DNA from: Rhodoferax_B sp049316285
GTDB taxonomy: Bacteria; Pseudomonadota; Gammaproteobacteria; Burkholderiales; Burkholderiaceae_C
DNA: 64,000 nt
NCBI RefSeq assembly: GCF_049316285.1
Contig: NZ_JBMOXA010000028.1
Span: forward strand, 1 to 64,000
Direction: 5' to 3'
In this document: positions 45,007 through 53,042 of the stretch, one piece after another
Layout: each line of letters starts with the position of its first letter
How positions within the stretch are numbered: the stretch's first letter is position 1
Notes under the pieces: model-generated
Told to the model about the DNA's origin: nothing
The model's input: the letters and a program-made list of their open reading frames with translations, nothing else
Database searches by the model: none
Position numbers and translations under genes: made by a program

Positions 45007-45660
45007 TCAGCCTTCGTGTGCGCCGAACATGGTCTTGGCATAGGTGATGCCGATACCGTAGCCGCCACCAAACTTCTTGGCGATGCCGGTGGTCATGTCA
45101 TAAGAATCGGTACGCGCCCAATCGCGTTGCATTTCCAGCAGGTATTGCAGCGAGGTCATGGGTTGGGCACCGGCCTGGATCATGCGCTCCATGGCACGGG
45201 TATGGGCTTCGGCAGAGATATCGCCACAGGCATCGGCGATCACGAAGACTTCAAAGCCTTGGTCGATAGCCGACAGCGCTGGCCCGACGATGCAGACGCT
45301 GGTCCACAGGCCGGCCAAGACAATGCGGGTCTTGCCGATTTCGTTGATGCGCTTGATGACGGCGGCATCTTCCCAGGTGTTCATCGAGGTGCGGTCCAGC
45401 AACGCCTGGCCAGGAAACGGTGCAGTGACTTCATCGAACATAGGGCCGGAGAAGCTCTTGGCGGCAACCGTGGTCAAAATGGTGGAGGCACCAAAACCGG
45501 CCGCCGCGCTGGCCACCAGGCCTGCGTTGGAGCGCAGCAGCACCGGGTCTATGGAGTTGGTGGCAAAAGCCATTTGCGATTGGAAGTCGATCAAAACCAG
45601 GGTGTGGTCTTTGGGGGTCAGCAGCTTGGCGCCTGGGGTGGCGGTTGCGGTGATGGGCAT
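45007..45660 (-). CDS. isochorismatase-fold hydrolase (YcaC-like)
   Basis: A 217-aa cysteine hydrolase of the isochorismatase superfamily, close to E. coli YcaC. The putative catalytic residues are Asp in LVLIDFQSQM and Cys in LWTSVCIVGPAL. GGGYGIGITYAKTMFGAHEG is an extended C-terminus typical of this subgroup. YcaC-type proteins are thought to act on amides but lack a confirmed substrate. The frame extends 30 codons upstream; the ATG at 45660 is chosen because GAGGAG lies in front of it. It is the first gene of the probable operon down to the alpha/beta hydrolase. Confidence 0.9.
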   Translation of the reverse strand: MPITATATPGAKLLTPKDHTLVLIDFQSQMAFATNSIDPVLLRSNAGLVASAAAGFGASTILTTVAAKSFSGPMFDEVTAPFPGQALLDRTSMNTWEDAAVIKRINEIGKTRIVLAGLWTSVCIVGPALSAIDQGFEVFVIADACGDISAEAHTRAMERMIQAGAQPMTSLQYLLEMQRDWARTDSYDMTTGIAKKFGGGYGIGITYAKTMFGAHEG

Positions 45661-45925
45661 GGAAAACTCCTCGGAATAAAGGACCTGGCCATGTAGCGGC
45701 CAAAAGAGACCACCGCTCGGCGAGCGGCGGCAGACCATGAGACAACACATATGGCCGCAGACACGCGGTACCGGCCAATGCGCTCTCAGGGAGCTTTCCG
45801 CATGATCAGGGAAATCACCAATATGGCAAACACCAGAAGGGTGTGCCTCGAATCCCTCTTTCGAGAGGCTCTATCGCGTCGCGCCGAAAAATGGCGCAGC
45901 CTGTGCCGCCAACTATGCCGCCAAA

Positions 45926-46843
45926 TCAGGCCATCTGGCGGCGCCAGTTGCCGGGCGGTGTCCCCACTGCTTGGGCGAACACCCGCGTGAAATGGCTTTG
46001 ATCGGCAAAGCCACACGCCACCGCAATCTCTGCCAAGGATTGCCCCGTAAGCATCAGCAAACTTTTCGCCATGTCTATGCGTTGGATTTGCAGCCACTGG
46101 TGTGGCGTTTGACCCGTGGTCGCACGGAAGGCTTTGGCGAAATGGCTGCGCGAAAGCCCACAGGCCTCGGCCACCTCTTCGATGGTGATGTCGCCATCCA
46201 TCTGGCTACGCAACATCTCTTTGGCACGTACTTCATGCAGCCGCGACATTTGCCGCCGACGGGGGCTTTCCGATAGCGCCACGCAACCGTATTTGTCAAA
46301 AAGATGGGTACCAATGACCCCGCTGAGTTGGTCCACAAACAAAGCGCTGGCCTCATGCGGGCGCTCAAGTGCGGGCGCCAATGCCAAGGCCAGATGGGCC
46401 AATACCGGGTCTTGCAGGCCAGTGACATTGGTCAGCCGGGCTCCAGCGCCCCTGCCATCATGGGCGCGTGCAAAAAAATCCCGCGGCATCTCCATCAACA
46501 GAAAGTCGAACGGACCGGTGAGATCGGCACGGTAGTCTTCCGCAAAATCGCGTATGTACACCGAGCCCGCCCCGAAATCATGTAGCGCCGCCTGACGCCC
46601 ATGAAAAATCTTGCGTTGACTGCGCCCCATCGAAATACCGATCAAGAAACCGCGCCCACTGCCTGGTGTGGACACCTGGCTCACGCTGGCCATCTCTTTT
46701 TTCTTGCGGTAGAAGAGAACCCCGCCACCGGCCAACTCCTGATCCTGAAAAAGATTGCTCGCGGGGCAGCCCAGCGAGTCTGCAGCCTTTTGGAGAGGCA
46801 GTTTTGAAGGCGGTGTTGAAGGGACTGGAGAAGGAAATAGCAT
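45926..46843 (-). CDS. AraC family transcriptional regulator
   Basis: A 305-aa regulator. The C-terminal AraC DNA-binding region (about residues 205-303) has two helix-turn-helix units: ITIEEVAEACGLSRSHFAKAF and SLAEIAVACGFADQSHFTRVF, followed by GTPPGNWRR. The N-terminal part (about 60-190) is a sensor of the AraC-binding-like type without a clear ligand. It lies 265 bp upstream of the isochorismatase-like gene in the same orientation. It is the natural candidate regulator of that operon; no operator was found. Confidence 0.9.
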   Translation of the reverse strand: MLFPSPVPSTPPSKLPLQKAADSLGCPASNLFQDQELAGGGVLFYRKKKEMASVSQVSTPGSGRGFLIGISMGRSQRKIFHGRQAALHDFGAGSVYIRDFAEDYRADLTGPFDFLLMEMPRDFFARAHDGRGAGARLTNVTGLQDPVLAHLALALAPALERPHEASALFVDQLSGVIGTHLFDKYGCVALSESPRRRQMSRLHEVRAKEMLRSQMDGDITIEEVAEACGLSRSHFAKAFRATTGQTPHQWLQIQRIDMAKSLLMLTGQSLAEIAVACGFADQSHFTRVFAQAVGTPPGNWRRQMA

Positions 46844-47222
46844 GGATCGTTTCCGTTCAGTTGTTCGCGGGCGGCGCTGTCTCGCAAACCGATGGCCGCG
46901 TATTTTTGCACCGCAACATCAGAACCACAAGTGCTGGTCAATGGGATGACACCGCCCGCTCCCCGGCGTCGCGGCGGCAAAGGTTTCAGCGCGGCAAGAC
47001 CGCGCCTGGCACACAGCGAGACCGCATCTTCGACCTCAAGAGGAAGTCACCACCCACACCACGGGCCGGGGGAACCACAGGCAGCCGCTTGGACGTGACA
47101 GAGCAAAGTGCCGGGAAGCCCGGCGCAGCCATACCCACAAGGTCTACGCCAACCACATGACGACGATCAAGGCGGAATGAAGCCGTCGTTTCAGATGATG
47201 ATTTGGGCGGCATCTCGACGAG
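46844..47222. other. 379-bp region without a recognisable gene
   Basis: Lies between the AraC gene and the 3' end of the response-regulator gene. Short open frames exist on both strands, but none has a recognisable domain, a good start or convincing codon use. It could hold a decayed gene. No tRNA-like fold or terminator with a T-tract was seen. Confidence 0.5.
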
Positions 47223-47855
47223 CTAGACGTCGATGATTCCGCGTTTGAGCCCCAAGGTAACAGCGTGGGTTCTGTCATTTGCACAGAGTTTGGCGAGGAT
47301 ATTTTTAACGTGGCTTTTCACCGTGCCTTCGGTGATGTCCAGCTCGCGTGCCACCGATTTATTGCCGAGTCCACTGGCAATAGACTCCAACACCCGCACC
47401 TCACGAGAACTCAGTGCATCGGCGGAACTATAGCGAGCCAATTCCATCGCCACAGCCGGGCTGATGTGGATGTGTCCCTGTGCCACTGCCCGGATGGCAT
47501 CGAGCAATTCGGTACGCACAAGGCTCTTGAGCAGATAGGCCCGCGCACCCGCCTTCAGTGCGCGCTGCGCCAGCACGTCGCCAGAGTAAGTGGTGAGCAG
47601 CAGAACACGTGCCTGCGGGAACTCACGGCGGATGGCCACCAAGGCTTCCAGGCCATTCATCACTGGCATTTGAATGTCCATCAGCACCACGCTGGGCTGC
47701 AACAAACGGTACTTCTCTACCGCTTCGCGCCCATCCGCAGCTTCGCCTACAAGCACCATGTCGGCAGCGGAGGCAAGCAGTCCGGCAACACCATCGCGGA
47801 TCAGCGGATGGTCGTCGACAGATAACACGCGGATACGCTCGGGGATTGGGTTCAA
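47223..47855 (-). CDS. NarL/LuxR-type response regulator
   Basis: A 210-aa two-component regulator. The receiver domain (about residues 8-125) has the acidic pair DDH and phosphoacceptor Asp60 (VVLMDIQMPV), the switch threonine in LLLTTYSGD and lysine in AYLLKSLVR. The LuxR helix-turn-helix (about 140-205) has LSSREVRVLESIASGLGNKSVA. I choose the TTG at 47855, which overlaps the kinase stop codon as TTGA and has GAGGAG at good spacing, so the two are translationally coupled. The frame opens upstream at another TTG (47909) inside the kinase gene. The targets are unknown. Confidence 0.9.
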   Translation of the reverse strand: MNPIPERIRVLSVDDHPLIRDGVAGLLASAADMVLVGEAADGREAVEKYRLLQPSVVLMDIQMPVMNGLEALVAIRREFPQARVLLLTTYSGDVLAQRALKAGARAYLLKSLVRTELLDAIRAVAQGHIHISPAVAMELARYSSADALSSREVRVLESIASGLGNKSVARELDITEGTVKSHVKNILAKLCANDRTHAVTLGLKRGIIDV

Positions 47856-49141
47856 GGGGCGCTCCTCGCGGCTTGGACAAGAAAATTCGATCGAGCGCGC
47901 GCCAACCAAGGAAGCCGGACCGCAGAGACAGTGGTGAACAATTTGCTTGGCACCATCAGGCTCACCGTCGTGCCTTCACCGGGTGTGCTGTGGACCGCCA
48001 CATCCCCACCAAAGCTTGCGGCACGTTCCTTCATACCTTGAATGCCCCAGTGCCCTATCCTGCGCTTCTGGCTTATGACCTCGGTTGACATGCCTATGCC
48101 ATCATCCCGCACATAGATCAGAAAGCTTGGATCGGTATAGTGGATCTCGACATCGATGTGCCGCGCCTGCGCATGGTGAAAGGCGTTGCGCACGGCCTCG
48201 CGCACGATGCAGTAAATGTCTTCGTGGATCAACTGATCGAACCGGCGCGCCTCACCTGACTCGACCACGCTGAACACCGGCAGACACACCTCAACGCAAC
48301 CCAGCTGCAGGTCTTGCGCCAGTGCCGCCACCGACTGCACCAAGTCCCTCTCGGCGTCTGGGGCGCCGCGCAACTGCTGAATCGCCCGGCGCGCCTCATT
48401 CATCGCGTTGTCCCCGCGGGTCAACGTGCCGTCTATCATCTCGGCCGCCTCGGCCGGCGAGTTTGGCAACACGTTGCGGGCGGCCTGCAAGCGAAACATC
48501 AAGCCGTGAAAACTCTGCAGCAGCGAGTCGTGCAGTTCGCGTGCGATCCGGTTGCGCTCCCCTATACGCACCGCAATCCGCATCTCGTGTTGCACCCGGC
48601 GTCTGCGCAGCCAGTAAGTGCGCAGTCCTATGCCGAGCGAGAGCAGCATGCCCAGCACCAGCGCATGCAACCAATCCGAAAACAACCAGGCCGGCAAGAC
48701 CAGCAGCCGCTCGCCGGTCTGCGCCTTATGCAATGTGGCCGTGTTCAGCGGCGCGGCGTCGAACCGGTGTGCCGCAGACATCTGCAGGGGTGCTGGTGTT
48801 GCATCGGAAACGGCCTGGACCATCGGCCCAGGCGCCAAAGCTTGCGGCAAGTGGGATCCAAGCACTGGGGCCAGGGGTTCTGCGCGGAGCTGCGGGCTGG
48901 TACTGGCAAGCGCCAACAAAAGCAGCGCGGCAACCCGCAAGCCAGGCCGGCACACACGCGCAAACGCCATGAACGTGCAGCCAGGCAAAGGGCGGCGCTG
49001 CAAGGTCAAGGGCGACAAGGGTTGTGGCGTCGGAAATTGGTTCATCGGTGAAGGGCATCTGATAACTTGTCCGGCCAAACAGAACCATGGCCTCATCAGC
49101 GGGCGGTGCCCGGACTTGGTCTGTTGACGACGAAAACTCAC
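47852..49141 (-). CDS. NarX/DesK-type sensor histidine kinase
   Basis: Up to 429 aa. A hydrophobic, signal-peptide-like segment (about residues 65-87) and a membrane helix (about 153-172) flank a short, poorly conserved periplasmic region of some 65 residues. HisKA_3 follows, with the phosphoacceptor histidine in RIARELHDSLLQSFHGL. The HATPase domain has VREAVRNAFHHAQA, VRDDGIGM and GHWGIQGMKERA. Kinases with this dimerisation sequence often carry a large beta-propeller and Y_Y_Y sensor, which is missing here. The start is uncertain; the ATG at 49045 is as likely as the one at 49141. Confidence 0.88.
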   Translation of the reverse strand: MSFRRQQTKSGHRPLMRPWFCLAGQVIRCPSPMNQFPTPQPLSPLTLQRRPLPGCTFMAFARVCRPGLRVAALLLLALASTSPQLRAEPLAPVLGSHLPQALAPGPMVQAVSDATPAPLQMSAAHRFDAAPLNTATLHKAQTGERLLVLPAWLFSDWLHALVLGMLLSLGIGLRTYWLRRRRVQHEMRIAVRIGERNRIARELHDSLLQSFHGLMFRLQAARNVLPNSPAEAAEMIDGTLTRGDNAMNEARRAIQQLRGAPDAERDLVQSVAALAQDLQLGCVEVCLPVFSVVESGEARRFDQLIHEDIYCIVREAVRNAFHHAQARHIDVEIHYTDPSFLIYVRDDGIGMSTEVISQKRRIGHWGIQGMKERAASFGGDVAVHSTPGEGTTVSLMVPSKLFTTVSAVRLPWLARARSNFLVQAARSAP

Positions 49142-49959
49142 CGTTTACATGCCCTACGTTACGACCCAAGGCCTAAGCTTGATAGACGTTTTGTGTCATT
49201 TTTTGAATGTTTCGACGGCCTGCGACCCTAGGATGAAGCTGGCTCTTGAACAAAAAAAATGCCGATGCCCCGAATCCGGAGGGAGCCAAGCCGCTTGAAA
49301 CCTGTTCAATGCCTTTTCGAGGTCAGGTTGCCCCCTGGGGCTGGCACTTCAAACCACGTCCCCAGGCGTTGCGCACTTGGCTCATACACAGGCATGACCT
49401 GCAGCGCGCCTTGACGGACACAGTTTGCAGTGCATGCGTGATCCCCGAAAAGACATTGGACCGGTTCTGAGAGAGACCGTTTGCGCCAGTGAACTCATCT
49501 TGATGCAACTCCCCCGGTCTCGCAGCATCTTCTGCACGCAACCCCATTGTTGGTCCGAAAGCTTAGGGATTCAGGGTCACTGGCATTCGAAAACTTGAAG
49601 GGTGTTTGCTTGACCAGTTGAAGCCACTCCATGATCCAGACGGCTGACTCAGGCACCTCGGCTGGACCGTGACCGTTTACAACGCCGCCGAGGCGCGCCC
49701 TAAACTCATACACCCGTTCTGCATGCGGCCCCTCCCGGGCATTCTTTCCCTGAAGGCCCGCAACATCGTGGGCTACACCCTCTGCAGCGCCTTATGCACT
49801 TGCCGGTGGTGCTGTTCCTGTTGTGGATGTTTGCCCTGCCCCTTGAGTATCATCCCGCCGGTCTCCCCATGATGGATAGTCGCCAAGCGCTGCTCGGTCA
49901 GCGTGCCTATGCCCGCCAAGCCTACTGCGTCGGATGGTGCATCAAACCCAAGAGAGCAT
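49142..49959. other. 818-bp region without a recognisable gene
   Basis: Lies between the kinase start and the 3' end of CoA-transferase subunit B. Frames of about 70-75 codons occur on both strands (for example 49246-49470 plus, 49495-49713 minus), overlapping and without recognisable domains. I find no transposase motif, tRNA or clear terminator. It is unusually empty for this chromosome and may be a remnant of a deleted or decayed gene. Confidence 0.5.
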
Positions 49960-50613
49960 TCAGGCAAACGCCATGGTGCGAACATCCTCGGCGATGTCGA
50001 GCTTGGCCTCGGTTGCCGCCAGCACTTGCTCGACGCTGACGCCTGGCGCCGTCTCGATCAGCCGCAGCCGCCCGCCTTGGTGCGCAATGACGGCCAAGTC
50101 CGTGACCACCAGGTCCACCGGCCGCGCCGAGGTGAGTGGCAACCCGCAGCGTTCAACAATCTTCGCCTTGCCCTTGGCTGTGTGCTGCATCGCCACCACA
50201 ACGCGCCGTGCACCCGTAGCGAGATCCATCGCGCCCCCCATGCCGGGCACCATCTTGCCCGGAATCATCCAGTTGGCGAGAAGGCCCTGAGCGTCCACCT
50301 GCAGGCCGCCGAGCACGGTCATGTCGACATGCCCGCCTCGGATCAGGCCAAAGGAGATCGCGCTGTCGAAGGTGCAGGCACCGGGAATGGCGGTGACCGG
50401 GCGCCCGCCGGCGTCGGTGAGCCGCGCCTGCGTCAGTGGCCCGTCCGGGATCGGACCGGTGCCGATCAAGCCGTTCTCGGACTGGAAGAACACGTGCATG
50501 CCGGGCGGCACATAACCCGCCACGAGCGTCGGGATGCCTATGCCCAGGTTGACCAGCATGCCGTCCTTCAGTTCGAGCGCAATGCGCCGGGCGATGACTG
50601 TCTGAGCGTCCAT
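49960..50613 (-). CDS. 3-oxoacid CoA-transferase subunit B
   Basis: A 217-aa beta subunit of a family I CoA-transferase (ScoB/AtoA/PcaJ group). It contains the catalytic glutamate in FFQSENGLIG (about residue 46), which forms the CoA-thioester intermediate. KDGMLVNLGIGIPTLV precedes it, and GGAMDLATGARRVVVAM is typical of the group. It transfers CoA between succinyl- or acetyl-CoA and a 3-oxoacid or short fatty acid; the specificity is not readable. It follows subunit A after 2 bp in one operon. Confidence 0.93.
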   Translation of the reverse strand: MDAQTVIARRIALELKDGMLVNLGIGIPTLVAGYVPPGMHVFFQSENGLIGTGPIPDGPLTQARLTDAGGRPVTAIPGACTFDSAISFGLIRGGHVDMTVLGGLQVDAQGLLANWMIPGKMVPGMGGAMDLATGARRVVVAMQHTAKGKAKIVERCGLPLTSARPVDLVVTDLAVIAHQGGRLRLIETAPGVSVEQVLAATEAKLDIAEDVRTMAFA

Positions 50614-50615
50614 GA

Positions 50616-51266
50616 TCAGCCCTTTCCGACCAGGTAATCGACCAGCACGGCCGGAGTGACCACGTGGTCGGGCGACACCATGCCCACCGGCACGATTTGC
50701 TCGACGTCGGCAATAACAGTCTTGCCGGCCATCGCCATCACCGGGTTGAAGTTGCGCGCGGTCAGCGCGTAAACGAGATTGCCCAGGTAGTCGGCCATAA
50801 AGGCCTGCACCAGCGCGAAGTCCGCATGCAACGCGGTCTCCAGCAGGTAGAACCGGCCCTCAACCTCGATCTTCTGCTTGCCGTCTTCGACGACGGTGCC
50901 GACGCCGGTGGGCGTCAGCACGCCACCAAGCCCATGGCCGGCCGCACGGATGCGCTCGATCAGCGTGCCTTGTGGCACGAGGTCCACTTGCATCTCACCG
51001 GCCAGCATCTGCCGCTGGGTTTCGGGGTTCAGCCCGATGTGGCTGACGATCAGCCGGCGCAGCGCCTTGGCACTGACCAACTTGCCGATGCCGACACCAG
51101 GCAGCGCGGAGTCGTTGGCGATGACGGTCAGCTCACGCCGGCCCTGACGCACCAGCTCGTCGATCAGCCGATCCGGTGAGCCGACACCCATGAAGCCGCC
51201 AACCATGACGGTTGCACCATCGGGAACCAGAGCCGCCGCTTCTTCCACCGTCGTAGTGCGCATCAT
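50616..51266 (-). CDS. 3-oxoacid CoA-transferase subunit A
   Basis: A 216-aa alpha subunit (ScoA/AtoD/PcaI group). It has the glycine-rich GATVMVGGFMGVGSPDRLID near the N-terminus and PTGVGTVVEDGKQ and LTARNFNPVMAMAGK later. Two ATGs stand side by side (51266 and 51263), preceded by GGAGG; the frame also runs open upstream to 51377. It is paired with subunit B, and an alcohol dehydrogenase gene lies 132 bp upstream. Together they could convert a short-chain alcohol to an acid and activate it as a CoA ester. Confidence 0.92.
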   Translation of the reverse strand: MMRTTTVEEAAALVPDGATVMVGGFMGVGSPDRLIDELVRQGRRELTVIANDSALPGVGIGKLVSAKALRRLIVSHIGLNPETQRQMLAGEMQVDLVPQGTLIERIRAAGHGLGGVLTPTGVGTVVEDGKQKIEVEGRFYLLETALHADFALVQAFMADYLGNLVYALTARNFNPVMAMAGKTVIADVEQIVPVGMVSPDHVVTPAVLVDYLVGKG

Positions 51267-51398
51267 CGGCCTCCATGCTGACTGTGAAACCGGCACCCAT
51301 AGCCCTGCACAGGGGCCACTGCCGCCACCAAGGTCGGGGAATGATCGTGGGCCCCTGTCTCGACAACCATGATGCAAGACGACACCACGGACGCCCGT

Positions 51399-52430
51399 CT
51401 ACTGGTCGTCGGCCAACTTCAGCACGATGCGCCCCTCTATGTTGCCCTGGCGCATGCGATCAAAGATGCCGTTGATGTTCTCCAGCCGGTCTTCGGAGTA
51501 GACCGTGTGCACCTTGCCCTCGCCGGCAAAGGCCAAGGCCTCTTGCAGGTCCATGCGCGTGCCGACAATCGAGCCACGGATGGTCTTGGCGTTGAGAACG
51601 ACGTCAAAGATCGGCAGACCAAATTCGCCGGGAGGCAAACCAACAAGCGACATCGTGCCGCGCTTGTGCATCATGCCCAGAGCCTGTTCGAAAGCCTTGC
51701 GCGATGGCGCAGTGACCAGCACGCCGTGCGCGCCTCGCAACGCACGCTGCAGTTCCTGGGCAGGGTCTAGCTTGCTGGCGTTGACGACGAGTTCCGCACC
51801 AATCTTCTTGGCCAGTTCAAGCTTCTCGTCGTCGACATCGACCGCGGCGACGTGAAAACCCATCGCCTTGGCGTATTGCACCGCCATGTGACCCAGGCCA
51901 CCCACACCCGAGATCGCAACCCAGTCGCCGGGTTTGCAGTCAAGCACCTTCAGGCCCTTGTAGACCGTCACGCCCGCGCAAAGCACCGGTGCAATCGCAG
52001 AAAAGCCGATGTTCGGCGGCAGGTGCCCAACGTAGCCGGGATCGGCTTGCACGTATTCGGCATAGCCGCCGTTGACGCTGTAGCCCGTCATCTGTTGGCT
52101 GTCGCACAGCGTTTCCCACCCGGTCATGCAGTGCTCGCAGTGCCCACACGCGGTATGCAGCCAGGGGATGCCAACGCGGTCACCTTCCTTGACGTGCTTC
52201 ACGCCGGCGCCTACCGCTGACACATAGCCTACCCCTTCATGGCCCGGGATAAAGGGCGGGCTGGGCTTCACGGGCCAATCGCCATCGGCGGCATGCAGGT
52301 CGGTATGGCACACACCGGAGGCCATGACCTTGACGACGATTCGGCCGGGCACCGCCTCGGGGCGCGCAACCTCTTCGATCGTCAGTGGTTGTTTGAAGGT
52401 GCGAACGACAGCGGCTTTCATGGTCGGCAT
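51399..52430 (-). CDS. adhP: zinc-dependent alcohol dehydrogenase, AdhP-type
   Basis: A 343-aa medium-chain dehydrogenase oxidising primary alcohols with NAD(P)+. The catalytic zinc ligands are in GVCHTDLHAADGDWP and PGHEGVGYV. Four cysteines in CGHCEHCMTGWETLC hold the structural zinc. The cofactor-binding turn is ISGVGGLGHMAVQYAKAMG. The ATG at 52430 has AGAGGAAA upstream and gives MPTMKAAVV; a start 13 codons earlier is less likely. It is the first gene of the small set with the CoA-transferase pair. Confidence 0.93.
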   Translation of the reverse strand: MPTMKAAVVRTFKQPLTIEEVARPEAVPGRIVVKVMASGVCHTDLHAADGDWPVKPSPPFIPGHEGVGYVSAVGAGVKHVKEGDRVGIPWLHTACGHCEHCMTGWETLCDSQQMTGYSVNGGYAEYVQADPGYVGHLPPNIGFSAIAPVLCAGVTVYKGLKVLDCKPGDWVAISGVGGLGHMAVQYAKAMGFHVAAVDVDDEKLELAKKIGAELVVNASKLDPAQELQRALRGAHGVLVTAPSRKAFEQALGMMHKRGTMSLVGLPPGEFGLPIFDVVLNAKTIRGSIVGTRMDLQEALAFAGEGKVHTVYSEDRLENINGIFDRMRQGNIEGRIVLKLADDQ

Positions 52431-52915
52431 ACTGTGTTTCCTCTCGAGGGTGAGGCGCCGAAATCGCAATCCGCCCCGCGCGGCGCTCGCGGTCCTATCT
52501 ATGTTTGGCAGGGCGTGCCAATTTAGTTCTCGGGTCAGAGCATGTCAAGAACTGGTTTGCACAACCCTGAATGTCGCGAAGACCAGACCCGGCCCCAGCT
52601 ATGCAATCGCGAGCACTGCAACGCGCCCAAGCGGCTCGGAGACTTGCCGCTGGAATCAGAGCCGGACAGCACACACAAAGAATTGATGGTGAAGCGCTTT
52701 GCGAACTGGAAAAGCAAAAGCGACTACCCGACGCGGTAGGAAAAGAAAAGGTCCGAACGATCTTCGACTACGTTGTCGACTCGCTAGACGAACGCGATGC
52801 TTTCGAAGCTGAGGCAAAACGCGCCCTGATTGCAATCGTCAACAGCCTGGCCGACGCACAAGAGCAAGCCCCAGAAACCCAAAAACCCCTGCAGGCTGAG
52901 CCTACAGGGGTGATC
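52431..52915. other. 485-bp region between adhP and tRNA-Ser, possible remnant
   Basis: On the plus strand two overlapping frames occur: 52542-52739 (65 aa) and 52571-52948 (125 aa). Part of the second (LCELEKQKRLPDAVGKEKVR to about 52860) looks protein-like, with charged amphipathic helices. Its last residues are only the tRNA-Ser gene read backwards, so the annotated end would be false. A frameshifted gene remnant is one reading. No domain was recognised. The minus strand holds the tRNA terminator. Confidence 0.35.
52881..52910 (-). terminator. terminator downstream of tRNA-Ser
   Basis: 11-bp arms (52886-52896 and 52900-52910) with a 3-base loop, followed on the minus strand by five Ts. 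The single non-Watson-Crick pair is a G-U in the minus-strand transcript but an A-C mismatch in the plus-strand one, which supports function on the minus strand. It starts six bases after the CCA end of the tRNA. Confidence 0.8.
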
Positions 52916-53008
52916 TGGCGGAAACGGAGGGATTCGAACCCTCGATGAGGCTCTACACCCCATACTCCCTTAGCAGGGGAGCACCTTCGGCCACTCGGTC
53001 ACGTTTCC
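52916..53008 (-). tRNA. tRNA-Ser (GCU)
   Basis: A 93-base class II tRNA with the CCA end encoded. The acceptor arms are GGAAACG and CGTTTCC, the anticodon loop reads CTGCTAA (anticodon GCU, for AGC/AGU codons), and a long variable arm follows. The T-arm is GAGGGTTCGAATCCCTC. It lies 34 bp after lysC on the same strand and may be processed from the same transcript; a terminator follows. Confidence 0.96.
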
Positions 53009-53042
53009 AATCCAACGATTATCGCATGAAAATCAGTCGTTT

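Noticed and set aside
49246..49872. Short frames in the 818-bp gap as transposase remnants
   Set aside because: No DDE, HTH or inverted-repeat feature of any insertion sequence could be recognised.
52571..52948. 125-aa plus-strand frame ending in WRKRRDSNPR
   Set aside because: The ending is the well-known false peptide produced by reading a tRNA gene backwards, and the frame crosses the tRNA terminator. Only the middle part could be a remnant, so it is not called as a gene.
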